This document shows, piece by piece, positions 15,893 to 24,154 of a stretch of DNA of 64,000 nt; the stretch's first letter is position 1; every line of letters starts with the position of its first letter. A program made the translations under genes and the position numbers. This DNA comes from CAJXVA01 sp963761755 (lineage in GTDB: Bacteria > Myxococcota_A > Polyangia > Nannocystales > Nannocystaceae): assembly GCA_963761755.1 (NCBI GenBank), contig CAVXIC010000012.1:558001-622000 (forward strand), in the 5' to 3' direction. The notes under the pieces are model-generated. The model searched no databases, was not told the origin of the DNA, and worked only from the letters and a program-made list of their open reading frames with translations.

Positions 15893-16788
15893 AGCAGCGC
15901 CTCCACCCGCGGTTGGATCGCGCCGCTGGCCCACAGGCGCGCTTGGGCGGCGAAGAGGGTGCACCACGTGTTGCGGTCCCCCGAGCCGGGTTGGTATCGC
16001 ACCACGCCGTGATCGTCGGTGAGCGTGGTCAAGAACGCCAGTCCCGCCGCGATCGCGTCGGCGTACGCGGTCGGGTCGTGCAGCAGGAACAACCGGATCG
16101 CCTGCGCGGTGGCGTCCGCCCGCGCGGGTCCGTGGTCATGCCACGCAGGGACACCACCGTCGGCGCGCTGGATGGATTGCAGGAACGCGATCGCGCCCTC
16201 GACCGATGCTGGGGGCTCGACGCCAGCGGCCGCCAGCGCCAGCAGGCCCTCGGCGGCGTAGGCGTGCGCGTGCACGTAGGTGCTCTCGTGCGGCGGTGTG
16301 ATGATCCGACCCTGCGCGTCCTGCTTCACCGGCCATCGGGCGAGCGTCGCCAGCGTCGGTGCGGCCCAACCGCGACCCGCCCGGACCCACGCGCCGACCG
16401 CGAGCTTGAGCATGTGCGGACCGGGCACCGTGCTCCACCGCGCGTCGGCCTGCGGCGTCACGACCTGCCGGGACGCGAGCCGCCAGGCGAGGCGCTCGCG
16501 CGGCGCCGCCCAGCGATCCTCGCCGGGATGAAGCGCCTCGAGCCCGGTGAGGACCACCCCGGTGTCGAAGGTGTAGCGCAGCCGATCTCGGCCGACGGCA
16601 TCATCGCGGACCCGCGCGGTCAGGTCCTCCACGACGGCATGCGGCGCGGGCAGGCCCCGCAGCGCGAGCCACCGCACCAACAGCCCGGCGGCCTCGGGGT
16701 AGGCGTAGCCGGGGTGCTCGGGGTCGACCCAGGAGAGCACGTCGGCGCCCTGCACCGCGTGGGCACACAGCCACGCCTCGGGCGTCAC
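15889..16788 (-). CDS. Alpha/alpha-toroid protein (terpenoid cyclase/prenyltransferase-like fold)
   Basis: A 299-residue soluble protein of repeated helix pairs. Segments such as ESTYVHAHAYAAEGLLALA, AIAFLQSIQRADGGVPAW and ATAQAIRLFLLHDP repeat the 'xxYxxxGLLxL' and 'FLxxxQxxDGGxPxW' patterns of alpha/alpha barrels, the fold of squalene cyclases, prenyltransferase subunits and several glycoside hydrolases. The QxxDGG element is typical of the cyclase/prenyltransferase repeats. No DxDD or zinc motif of active cyclases is obvious, so it may instead bind a sugar or lipid. The GTG start at 16788 overlaps the radical SAM/SPASM stop, and its own stop overlaps the next gene's GTG. It is therefore embedded in the radical SAM operon. 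Fold call is moderate; function open. Confidence 0.78.
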   Translation of the reverse strand: MTPEAWLCAHAVQGADVLSWVDPEHPGYAYPEAAGLLVRWLALRGLPAPHAVVEDLTARVRDDAVGRDRLRYTFDTGVVLTGLEALHPGEDRWAAPRERLAWRLASRQVVTPQADARWSTVPGPHMLKLAVGAWVRAGRGWAAPTLATLARWPVKQDAQGRIITPPHESTYVHAHAYAAEGLLALAAAGVEPPASVEGAIAFLQSIQRADGGVPAWHDHGPARADATAQAIRLFLLHDPTAYADAIAAGLAFLTTLTDDHGVVRYQPGSGDRNTWCTLFAAQARLWASGAIQPRVEALL

Positions 16789-17852
16789 GACGGTCCTCGC
16801 AGGCGCCGAAGCAGCCGCTTCCCGGTGACGATCGCGGTGCGGACGGGCGCGCCGGCCAGGGCCGGGTAGGCCTCGCATGCGCTGAAGCAGCCCCCGCACG
16901 CGAGCGCCTCGATGTCCGCGCGGGCCGCTCGGACGTCCTCGCCGTGCCACAGCGCCGCGAGGCTGTGCTCGCGCAGGTTGCCCAACGGGCGGTCGTACAG
17001 GTGACACGGATACAGGTCCCCCTCGGGCGAGATGAAGGCCGCGCTGCGCAGGGCTTGGCAGGGCACGCCCGAGGGCTCGCCCTCCGAGACGGCCTCGAGG
17101 TTGACCAGGTAGATCGACTCCATCAGCTCGACGAGGGTCCGAGGCATGCCTCGCCGAGCGAGGTGCTGCCGCAGCAGATCGCCTGGCGGTACCGCGCGCG
17201 GTTCGATGTCCTCGTTGCCGAAGAAGTGCCCGGAGGTCTGCAGCCAGTTCCAGTGCCAGCGGCGCAGATCGAAGTCTCGTGCTCGGAGCAGGGCTTCGGT
17301 CTGCTTCAGCGAGTTCACCGTCTGGCTGCTGATCGTCGTACCCACGTGCACCTCCACGCCGGGCAGCGCCCGCAGCTGCGCCAGCGTCTGCAGCGCCCGC
17401 TGGGCCGATCCCTCGCGCCCGCGCACGACGTCGTGCACGTGCGGCGGCCCATCGAGGCTCACGGTCACGATGAGCTCGACGTCGGGCGCGGCCGCGCGCG
17501 TGGCCTTCGTGCCCGCGACGATCCGCTCGGTCATCCAGCCGTTGGTCTGGAAGTGCAGCACCGTCAGACCCGGCGGAATGGTCGCGGCCGCGTGCAGCAC
17601 CCGCTCGATGTCCGGCCGCACGAAGGGTTCGCCGCCGGTGATGTCGAGCCACGTCAAGCGCGGCATCTGCTCGAGCACCGCCTCGATCTCCCTCCCGGTC
17701 AGCGCGCCGGTGCCCGGATGCTCCCACGTGCGGCACATCGAGCAGCGCAGGTTACAGCGCCGCGTCACGTCGAACACCAACCGCGTCGGGCTGGGCGGTC
17801 TGCGCACCCACGTCTCGGCGAGGCGAGCGATCATCTCCAGACGGCGAGACAC
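16785..17852 (-). CDS. Radical SAM/SPASM domain protein
   Basis: A 355-residue radical SAM enzyme, first gene of the operon. The cluster motif is CNLRCSMC (C33, C37, C40), followed by WLDITGGEPFVRPD and TVSLDGPPHVHD. A C-terminal SPASM-like region follows, with GVPCQALRSAAFISPEGDLYPCHL and CGGCFSACEAYP, able to hold auxiliary iron-sulphur clusters. SPASM enzymes usually modify peptides or proteins, or dehydrogenate small alcohols. The GTG at 17852 is chosen as start; an ATG at 17834 is possible. Its stop overlaps the toroid gene start. It faces away from the CPBP protease gene at 17923, leaving 70 bp for divergent promoters. Family certain; substrate unknown. Confidence 0.92.
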   Translation of the reverse strand: MSRRLEMIARLAETWVRRPPSPTRLVFDVTRRCNLRCSMCRTWEHPGTGALTGREIEAVLEQMPRLTWLDITGGEPFVRPDIERVLHAAATIPPGLTVLHFQTNGWMTERIVAGTKATRAAAPDVELIVTVSLDGPPHVHDVVRGREGSAQRALQTLAQLRALPGVEVHVGTTISSQTVNSLKQTEALLRARDFDLRRWHWNWLQTSGHFFGNEDIEPRAVPPGDLLRQHLARRGMPRTLVELMESIYLVNLEAVSEGEPSGVPCQALRSAAFISPEGDLYPCHLYDRPLGNLREHSLAALWHGEDVRAARADIEALACGGCFSACEAYPALAGAPVRTAIVTGKRLLRRLRGPS

Positions 17853-17922
17853 GACCGGGGGATCATGCCACGGACGGGGGGCGGGTCGTGCAGCGCGGCG
17901 CATCTGGAGTACGCTCGCCGCC

Positions 17923-18765
17923 GTGGGGCCCATCAGCGAAGCTCGGCGGGACGCGGACGGCAGCCTCGCGCCGAGCCGCCCGACCACGACGCGAGCCGTG
18001 CTGAGCGTGGCGCTCGTGCTGCTGGCCGCGATTCCGTTCATTCCCGCGACCAGCGGGCTGGCGACGTGGTCGAGCCACGGCGTGCTGTTCGGACTGCTCG
18101 CGGCCACCTCGGGCGTCGCCGTCCTCGCGCGAGTGTGGGGCGCGCTGCACACCAGCCTCGTCGCCACCTTGTACCTGGGGGTGCATTTGATTCCCTTCGT
18201 GGGTGAGGCCTGGCCGCTCCCCTTGGTCGTGCTGCTCGTGGCCTACGGCACCATCGTCCGCGCGGTCCCGCGTGCCCGCGCCACCGTGCACTACTGGCGT
18301 GCTGGCACCTTCGACCGCGCGACGGTGGCGTGGATCGTCGCCTTCACGCTGGTGGCTGCCGGCGCGCTGATCCTGTGGCGCTTCTTCATCGCCGAAGACT
18401 TGGGGCGGTACCGCCAGTTCGTGCCGACCGGCGTCCCCACCTGGGCGGTGTTCGCCGGCATCATTCCCTTCGCGATGCTCAACGCCGCGTTCGAAGAGCT
18501 CATCTGGCGCGGCATCGTTTGGCAGGATGTGGACGGCGCCTTCGGCAAGCGGGCTGCACTGGTGGTCTGCGCGCTCAGCTTCGGCCTGGCGCACTACCGC
18601 GGGTTTCCCTCCGGCGCCGTGGGGGTGGGCTTGGCCACCGTCTACGGGCTGATGATGGGCATCGTCCGACAGCGCGCCGACGGCTTGTTTGCCCCGTGGC
18701 TGGCGCACGTGTTCGCGGACATCGTCATCTACACGATGGTCGCCGCGATGGTCGTGCTCGCCTGA
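17923..18765 (+). CDS. CPBP family intramembrane metalloprotease
   Basis: A 280-residue polytopic membrane protein of the CAAX/ABI (CPBP) family, with about seven hydrophobic helices (for example AVLSVALVLLAAIPFI, IVAFTLVAAGALILW). Motif 1 FEELIWRGIVW carries the paired glutamates and arginine, motif 2 is FGLAHYRG with a histidine, and motif 3 is LAHVFADIV with the second histidine and Asp. All expected catalytic or metal-site residues are present. CPBP proteins cleave or process membrane-linked substrates, and in bacteria often act in bacteriocin immunity or regulation. The GTG at 17923 is chosen; no ATG precedes the first helix in frame. The 3' end overlaps the convergent pseudoprotease gene by 37 bases. 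Confidence 0.9.
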   Translation: MGPISEARRDADGSLAPSRPTTTRAVLSVALVLLAAIPFIPATSGLATWSSHGVLFGLLAATSGVAVLARVWGALHTSLVATLYLGVHLIPFVGEAWPLPLVVLLVAYGTIVRAVPRARATVHYWRAGTFDRATVAWIVAFTLVAAGALILWRFFIAEDLGRYRQFVPTGVPTWAVFAGIIPFAMLNAAFEELIWRGIVWQDVDGAFGKRAALVVCALSFGLAHYRGFPSGAVGVGLATVYGLMMGIVRQRADGLFAPWLAHVFADIVIYTMVAAMVVLA

Positions 18766-20051
18766 TCTCGAGGCTCGCCCCAGAGGCGGTCGGACCGCCG
18801 GCGTCGTCGGCCCACGAAGACGAACATCGCACCGGCGAGCAGGGGGAGCGAAGGCCCGCCACCGGCGCTGCGGCAGGAGCATCCATCGGAGGTGGTCCCG
18901 TCGCCCAGCGGTGCACCATCGTCTCCGCCGCTGGATCCTGCGGGGACCGAGTCGGTGGTGGCCTGGGGGTCCGTCCCGGCGGAGGTGGTGCCGACATCTC
19001 CGGTCGATCCGCTGGGATCCGTCGTCGTCTCGCCGTTGGTGGGGTCCTCGTCGTCGCCCGTCGAGCTGCCTTCGGTCTCGCCACCGGTCCCCGATGAGGG
19101 GCACGTGTCGGGCGCAGCGATCGCGGAACCATCATCGCACCCTGCATCCCAGCGGGCATCCGAGGCGGAGCCCGGGTCGCTCTGAAGGCGCTCACACGGC
19201 GCGTCGGGGCTCCATGCATCGGCCTCGTCGTGGCACGCCACCGGTGCTCCCGCGGCGTCCTCGATCCACGCGATGAACGCCGCGACGTCGGTGTACACCG
19301 ATCCTCCCCAGCACGCGTTGTCCTCGGGGACCGGCGGGGCGACCCCAGGAGGGCTGTAGGCGGACGACGCGGCGCCGAAGACCCGCCACGAGCCGTCGCC
19401 CAGCTGAATGAACGCGGGTCCCCCGAAGTCGCCGCCGCACACGGCCGAACCCTCGAGGTTGAACATTCGAATGTTGTGCCAAACGTCGGTGTCGATGCCG
19501 TCGATGCGCTGGGTCGCCGTGCGCTTGCGGCCAAAGCCCGCGGTCGTCGTCCCGATCTGCTCGGTCGACCCGAAGCCGACGATGGTCACCTCGGCGTCGG
19601 GCACCACCGCAGCGCGCTCGCAGCTCGAGATGAGCGGCACGATGGGGACGTCGTCGACCGGCTCCGCGAGTCGGCAGATCGCCACGTCGTGCTGAAAGGT
19701 GTTCAGCGAGCCCAGGGGAAGCGCCTCGGGCGGGACCTCGCAGTCGAGCACGTCGATGGTGCGGGTCGCGGTGGCGACCGGCGGGGAGACCTCGCCGAAC
19801 CCCGCCGCGACGATCGGCAGATCGTCGATGATGCAGCTGGCTGCCGTCAGCACCACCGAAGGGGTGACGAGGGTGCCAGAGCACAGCACGACCTGCTCAC
19901 CGGGGTTCGCCGCGGAGTCGCGGAGCAGCGCGACGACGCTGGGCCAGCCGCACGCGGAGACTTCGTCGCCCGCCGAGATGGAGAACGGAGCGCGGGACGC
20001 ACCGAGGTTCAAACCGGCGAGCGTGAGAGCGAGGAGGGTAGGGATCGACAT
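18729..20051 (-). CDS. Secreted trypsin-fold protein with degenerate catalytic triad and MYXO-CTERM-like tail
   Basis: A 440-residue secreted protein. After a signal peptide, residues about 30-270 have the chymotrypsin/trypsin fold: SGTLVTPSVVLTAASC, HDVAICRLAEP, IVGFGSTEQ and CGGDFGGPAFIQLG. Two of three catalytic residues are replaced. The usual TAAHC histidine is Ser72, and the GDSGGP serine is Phe209, while the Asp (D122) remains. Proteolysis is therefore not expected, and a binding role is more likely. A Gly/Ser/Thr/Asp linker leads to a Cys-Ser-Cys, a hydrophobic helix and RRRRR, resembling the MYXO-CTERM surface-sorting signal, but with an unusual ~18-residue extension after the arginines. 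The substitutions were checked on the DNA (19420-19445 and 19830-19850). Confidence 0.9.
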   Translation of the reverse strand: MSIPTLLALTLAGLNLGASRAPFSISAGDEVSACGWPSVVALLRDSAANPGEQVVLCSGTLVTPSVVLTAASCIIDDLPIVAAGFGEVSPPVATATRTIDVLDCEVPPEALPLGSLNTFQHDVAICRLAEPVDDVPIVPLISSCERAAVVPDAEVTIVGFGSTEQIGTTTAGFGRKRTATQRIDGIDTDVWHNIRMFNLEGSAVCGGDFGGPAFIQLGDGSWRVFGAASSAYSPPGVAPPVPEDNACWGGSVYTDVAAFIAWIEDAAGAPVACHDEADAWSPDAPCERLQSDPGSASDARWDAGCDDGSAIAAPDTCPSSGTGGETEGSSTGDDEDPTNGETTTDPSGSTGDVGTTSAGTDPQATTDSVPAGSSGGDDGAPLGDGTTSDGCSCRSAGGGPSLPLLAGAMFVFVGRRRRRSDRLWGEPRDQASTTIAATIV

Positions 20052-20181
20052 GGATGGCTCCGCCTGTGCATGACGGAACGCCCCCGAGACCTGCGCAGAG
20101 AAATCGATGTCCGATCACGATCGCCGCACAGCGCGGCCCGATCGGTGCGCTTCCGTCCTCGGGAAGCGCGGGGCAACCCCG

Positions 20182-21381
20182 TCACGGCTTCGCAGGTGCG
20201 TCGTCGTCTTGGGTGAAGATGAAGGGGTACGAGACCTCGACGCGTCCACCACCCTGGGGCGGATCGAAGAGCAGGGACGCGGTCGACTCGGAGAGGCACT
20301 CGGCGAACTCTGGGTTGTCCGCGATCGGCAGTTTCGGGCGGGCCTTGGCCCCCGAGCTCATCGTCTCCCGTGGGGTCCCGACCGGCGGCGGGGTCTCGCC
20401 GTCGTCGATGAACGACGTGCCCTCGCCGAAGGACACGTCGTCGACGATGCCCCCGACGGACTCGTCGCCGGCGATCGAGAAGTGCAAGGTCACGGTGCCG
20501 GCGAGATCGGGCTGCTGCTCGAGCGCGTTCTCGTAGCACTCCTCGACGATCGGGAGGAGGTCCTCTCGGACGACGTCGCGGATGTACCCCTCGTCCAAAG
20601 AGCCCATGGGTTCCTCCGCCCGGGGCGTGTCATTCGTGTCGACGTCGGGCTCGCTGCCGGCTGCGGTGCGACGTTTGTCGAGCGCGTCGGCGAGCCGACG
20701 TTCGATCTCTGTGCGCTCTCCAGGCGAGAGCATCGCCCGCGTGCTCGACCCTCGCTTCGCTTGCTTCGGTGTCGACGTGGGTGTCGGCTCCGACCGAGGG
20801 CCGGCGTACTCGGAGGCGACCGCCATCTGTCCGGGGGCGAGCGTGGCGCGGCCGTGTTCGTTGTGGACCTCGACCTGCCCTGCGGTCACGTAGACCGCGA
20901 CGGCAGCCCCTCCGAGCGCCAGGGCGCCTGCCCCCAAGTATTTTCGTCGTCGCTGGTCGTTCATGTTCAGCATCTCCACTGTGAAATCGGTGCCATGCAC
21001 CGTGATGTCGGCGGCCGGTGTGTGCACGCAGAACGCCGTGCCGGGGCGCACGCGATAGGTCACCGTGCCGCTGCGCTGCTCGGCATGATGGGAGCCGGGG
21101 CTGTAGTCGAGCTGCGCCGGTTCGCTGGCGAGGATCGTGATCGCGTCCGCGGCCGGCCCGTGGGCGCGGGGCCACAGCGCGACCGCGACCGCGAGCGCGG
21201 CGGCGGCCGCAAAGGACAACGCCGCGATCCAGGGGGTGCGCGCGCGTGCGTACCCGGGCGCCGCGCTCGGGCGCGTCGGCGCAGACGCGCCCAAGGCCGT
21301 CATCACTCGGTCTTCGAAGTCCGCTCCCAGCGGCTCCACATCCCAGGCCTCCAGGTCTTCCCGCTCGAGTTCGTCGTTCAT
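20182..21381 (-). CDS. FecR-domain anti-sigma-like protein with AgmX/PglI-type C-terminus
   Basis: A 399-residue protein encoded directly after an ECF sigma gene (ATGA overlap), so probably its regulator. Residues 1-45 are cytoplasmic, a transmembrane helix lies at about 50-69, and a FecR domain follows (GTVTYRVRPGTAFCVHTP, HGTDFTVEM, GQVEVHNEHGRATLAPGQ). The FecR domain is interrupted at about 138-162 by a basic then hydrophobic segment (RRRKYLGAGALALGGAAVAV) that looks like a second membrane helix. After a Pro/Ser/Thr linker the C-terminal ~130 residues resemble the TonB-like AgmX/PglI domain (LPIVEECYENALEQQPDLAG, VTLHFSIAG). It likely senses an envelope signal and controls the sigma factor. 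Topology around the internal helix is uncertain. Confidence 0.87.
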   Translation of the reverse strand: MNDELEREDLEAWDVEPLGADFEDRVMTALGASAPTRPSAAPGYARARTPWIAALSFAAAAALAVAVALWPRAHGPAADAITILASEPAQLDYSPGSHHAEQRSGTVTYRVRPGTAFCVHTPAADITVHGTDFTVEMLNMNDQRRRKYLGAGALALGGAAVAVYVTAGQVEVHNEHGRATLAPGQMAVASEYAGPRSEPTPTSTPKQAKRGSSTRAMLSPGERTEIERRLADALDKRRTAAGSEPDVDTNDTPRAEEPMGSLDEGYIRDVVREDLLPIVEECYENALEQQPDLAGTVTLHFSIAGDESVGGIVDDVSFGEGTSFIDDGETPPPVGTPRETMSSGAKARPKLPIADNPEFAECLSESTASLLFDPPQGGGRVEVSYPFIFTQDDDAPAKP

Positions 21382-21956
21382 TCGCGTACGCCTTCCAGCT
21401 GCACCCGCAAGAGCCTGCGCGCTCGCGACAGCCGCGACTTCACCGTCCCGAGCTCCAGGCCCAGCATCTGCGCGATCTCGGCGTAGTCGAGGCCGTGATA
21501 CTCGCGGAGGAGAAACGCCGCGCGGAACGGGGGCGGCAGCTCGCCGACCGCGGTCGCGATGGCCTGTCCGATACGCTTCCTGCGGTGCTCGGACTCCGGC
21601 GTCGAGGTGCTGCCCAGCGACTCTGCGGAGGCGCGAAGCGGTCGCTTGCGCGCGAGCTCGTTGATCGCCAGGCGAGAGGCGATGCGCAGCAGCCAGGTCG
21701 AGAACGTCGCAGGCCCTGCCGGATCGAAGCGGTCGAGGGCTCGAAAGGCGCGAAGGAACGTCTCTTGGGCCAGGTCCTCGGTCAGCGAGTCGAGCCCCGC
21801 CGGCCCCAACATGCGCCGCAGCAGCGCACCGACCTGCCGCTGATGGAGACGGACCAGACCCCGCAGCGCGGAGCGGTCGCCGGCGCGCGCCTGCACCACC
21901 AGCGAGCCGTCGATCGGGCGCGGTGTGGTGTCGGGGTCTCGCACGGCACGCAGCAT
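21378..21956 (-). CDS. ECF-type RNA polymerase sigma factor
   Basis: A 192-residue sigma70-family factor with region 2 (DLAQETFLRAFRALDRFD, STWLLRIASRLAINE) and region 4 (LPPPFRAAFLLREYHGLDY, AEIAQMLGLELGTVKSRLSRARR). There is no region 3, as in extracytoplasmic-function sigmas. It directs RNA polymerase to a small regulon. The ATG at 21956 gives the standard length. Its gene is translationally coupled to the FecR-domain protein gene that follows, the usual arrangement for a sigma with its membrane regulator. A 20-base motif 34 bp upstream recurs before another gene of the window (see 25713-25740). Confidence 0.93.
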   Translation of the reverse strand: MLRAVRDPDTTPRPIDGSLVVQARAGDRSALRGLVRLHQRQVGALLRRMLGPAGLDSLTEDLAQETFLRAFRALDRFDPAGPATFSTWLLRIASRLAINELARKRPLRASAESLGSTSTPESEHRRKRIGQAIATAVGELPPPFRAAFLLREYHGLDYAEIAQMLGLELGTVKSRLSRARRLLRVQLEGVRE

Positions 21957-21989
21957 CGTCCTCCCCACCCACCGGGCCGCCTGCGAGAA

Positions 21990-22013
21990 GTTCCCGAGAA
22001 AAACACGCCGGCC
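21990..22013 (-). promoter_or_regulatory. Shared upstream motif, copy A (sigma gene)
   Basis: On the minus strand this reads GGCGTGTTTTTCTCGGGAAC, 18 of 20 bases identical to the copy at 25713-25732. It ends 34 bp before the sigma gene start. GGAAC at its end resembles the -35 element of many ECF promoters, so autoregulation is possible. No convincing -10 is seen at standard spacing. Confidence 0.35.
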
Positions 22014-22057
22014 ATCGCGCTGTGCGCGCCAAATGTCGGGGCCAGATGGAGGTCCTG

Positions 22058-23392
22058 TTAGGGCCCGAACGCGCGCAGTACGAGAGCCCGGGGGCTGGGC
22101 GCGCGGACCAGGCCGGCCCGTTCGATCGCCTCGGCCTGACTCTGCCAGCCCGTGATCGCGTCGGCGACCTCCACCGCGTTGGGGGTCTCGGTGGCGACCA
22201 CGAACCAGTCCTGGCCGACCGCTCGAAGGTGGTGCGTGGTCGCGTCCTGCGGGTCTTCGACCCAGCGTGAACCGCTGCCGGTGAGGGCCGCGCGGATGGA
22301 GGCGCTGTCGCCGAGGAATCGCCACACCGCGACGCGCTGACCCGACGCGTCCTCGAGCCACACGCTCAGGTGATCGGCTTCGATGGCGTCCAGTCCCGAC
22401 GCCTGCAGCGCGAAACTTCCAGCGATCCGCTGCAGCATGGTGTTGAGCAGCCAGGCGTCCTGGCCCCCGCCGCTGAGGTAGGTGTACCCCGGGAGGATCG
22501 GGACCGCTGCGGGATCGAGTTCCGCGTCGCGGTTGAACACCTCAGGAGGTCGGTTGGCGTAGCCTGCCAGCACCTGCCGAGCCGAATCGGGCGGCTGCTG
22601 CACGTAGTCGCGGACCTCGTCCAGGCCGCCAGCCCTCCAGGCTCGGTAGACCTGCTCCGCGCCGAAGGCGTAGGGGAAGAGGCCGGTGACCTCGAGCGAG
22701 GGCACCTGGCTGTCGCGACCGCGCTGCCACATTTCGTCCTGCCAGTCGCGAAAGTACCCCTCCCAGTCGACCTCGTCCTCGGAGAGGTCGTCCAGCTCGA
22801 GCCGGGCGAGTGTCGTGAACAATGACGCCTCACCTTCGACCGCCGCCCGCAACCCGAGGCTCCGCGGGAACGTGGTCGCGTAGCGATCGAACATGTCCTC
22901 GAGGTCGTACTCGGCGTCCTGCTGGGCGTGAATCATCTCGTGGACGAGCACGCTGTACGCGAGCTCGTCGTCTTCGATGTTGGCATCCGAGACGATGACG
23001 ATCTCTTCGGTCACCGGGCGGTACTGCGCGAGCACCCCTGAGATCGAGTCGGAGGCTTCGTCGGCCGGGTCATAGTTGTCGGGCATCAAGCCCACCAAGG
23101 CTTCGCCGGCGAAGTAGTTGCGCGCGAGGTCGAGTTCGGCTGGGGTGGGCGGGGTGCGCTCTGCGATGATCTCCGCGGACGTCGCGAAGCGAATGTTGGG
23201 ACGGACCGCTGGAACGTCGCGCTGGCACGCGACCACCTCCGCCACGAACTGCGCGCAGGAGGCGTCCTCGATGTCGCAGACGCGGTGCCGACAGTTCGGC
23301 GAGTCGTCGGCGCAGCCGCTGATCCCGATGGCGCACGACACGGCAGCGCACATGGCCAAGACACGGTGAGCGTGGAGCTGAGCTGGAGACAT
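22058..23392 (-). CDS. Metallopeptidase-like lipoprotein (HEMIH)
   Basis: A 444-residue lipoprotein; signal with lipobox IGISGC (C27). The sequence VLVHEMIHAQQD carries an HExxH zinc site (H151, E152, H155), and a further glutamate follows in AAVEGEASLF (E186 or E188) as likely third ligand, the gluzincin-type layout. The surrounding sequence (DELAYSVLVHEMIHAQQDAEYDL) is interrupted here only by natural order and resembles secreted predicted peptidases of unknown family. The C-terminal ~200 residues (FPYAFGAEQVYRAW, GYANRPPEVFN, a Trp-rich end) do not match a domain I know. It lies upstream of the sigma/FecR pair on the same strand, with 101 bp between. Active-site residues are present, so an active peptidase is plausible. 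Confidence 0.85.
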   Translation of the reverse strand: MSPAQLHAHRVLAMCAAVSCAIGISGCADDSPNCRHRVCDIEDASCAQFVAEVVACQRDVPAVRPNIRFATSAEIIAERTPPTPAELDLARNYFAGEALVGLMPDNYDPADEASDSISGVLAQYRPVTEEIVIVSDANIEDDELAYSVLVHEMIHAQQDAEYDLEDMFDRYATTFPRSLGLRAAVEGEASLFTTLARLELDDLSEDEVDWEGYFRDWQDEMWQRGRDSQVPSLEVTGLFPYAFGAEQVYRAWRAGGLDEVRDYVQQPPDSARQVLAGYANRPPEVFNRDAELDPAAVPILPGYTYLSGGGQDAWLLNTMLQRIAGSFALQASGLDAIEADHLSVWLEDASGQRVAVWRFLGDSASIRAALTGSGSRWVEDPQDATTHHLRAVGQDWFVVATETPNAVEVADAITGWQSQAEAIERAGLVRAPSPRALVLRAFGP

Positions 23393-23403
23393 GGGGCAGT
23401 CCT

Positions 23404-23428
23404 GCCGCGAAAGTATAGCCTCGGTCCT
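23404..23428 (-). promoter_or_regulatory. Candidate promoter, shared upstream motif copy C
   Basis: On the minus strand CCGAGGCTATACTTTCGCGG lies just before the metallopeptidase-like gene. TATACT (23418-23413) is a good -10 box about 20 bases from the start codon. The surrounding bases resemble the motifs at 21990 and 25713 (GGCrTrCTTTTCTCGG). No clear -35 is seen. Confidence 0.35.
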
Positions 23429-23522
23429 CGCCGCGGAACGTCGGCCGGCGGTCCGTCCAGTCTCCGGTGACGACGCGTCGCAGCGGATTCTCTTCGACCG
23501 CGAAGGACGGTAGGGTTCGAGG

Positions 23523-24128
23523 ATGGACGTTCGGTGGATGATGTCGTGCCTGTGTGTCGCCGTGATCGCTGGATGCCCGGCGGACGAGCCATGCGAAGAT
23601 CTTGCGGCCCCGGAGCCGCAACCGGTCGAGCTCAAGCTGACCAACCGTCGCACCGAGCCGATCTTCGTCGGTGGCGGTTGCGGCACCGCGTTGCTGTTGG
23701 AGCGCGTGGGGACCCAGACCCTGTTCTCCGCCGACACCTGCGAGGCGCCGACGTGCGAGTCGATGCTGGACGGCGACTGCTCCCGGGCCTGCGCAGCCTG
23801 CGTTCTGGGCGTCTATCGGGTCGAGCCCGGGGAGTCGTATACGCGGCGGTGGGACGGGACCGTGTTCTCGCGAACCGACGTCTCTTCGGAGTGCGGGCAG
23901 GGCTGCACCGACAGCTGCTGGCAGGAGACGACCGCGGCGCAGGGGGAGTACCGCCTGACCTCCACCGTCTTCTTCGAGTGCCCCGAGACGGTGGACGACT
24001 GTTCTTGTCCGCCGGGGTCGACCGACCCGTGCTTCATCGAGGCGTACGACGGAGTCGTCAACGGGCAGCGACGCGAGGTCGACTTCTCGATGCCCGCCGG
24101 CGGCGTGGTCGAGCTCTTCATCGACTGA
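23523..24128 (+). CDS. Cys-rich lipoprotein, 201 aa
   Basis: A secreted lipoprotein with signal MMSCLCVAVIAGC; the lipobox is VIAGC near residue 18. The mature part begins with a strand-rich segment (PVELKLTNRRTEPIFVGG) typical of an immunoglobulin-like or beta-sandwich fold. It holds many cysteines, including CGTALLLE, CEAPTCESMLDGDC, CAACVLG, CGQGCTDSCW and DDCSCPPGSTDPC, so several disulphides are expected. Charged Arg/Glu residues and the end GGVVELFID complete it. It is divergent from the metallopeptidase-like gene (130 bp between starts) and converges on a repeat lipoprotein gene. I do not recognise the family; similar Cys-rich beta proteins are frequent on myxobacterial surfaces. Confidence 0.83.
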   Translation: MDVRWMMSCLCVAVIAGCPADEPCEDLAAPEPQPVELKLTNRRTEPIFVGGGCGTALLLERVGTQTLFSADTCEAPTCESMLDGDCSRACAACVLGVYRVEPGESYTRRWDGTVFSRTDVSSECGQGCTDSCWQETTAAQGEYRLTSTVFFECPETVDDCSCPPGSTDPCFIEAYDGVVNGQRREVDFSMPAGGVVELFID

Positions 24129-24154
24129 GCCCACCTCGCATGCGGTCTCGAGAT

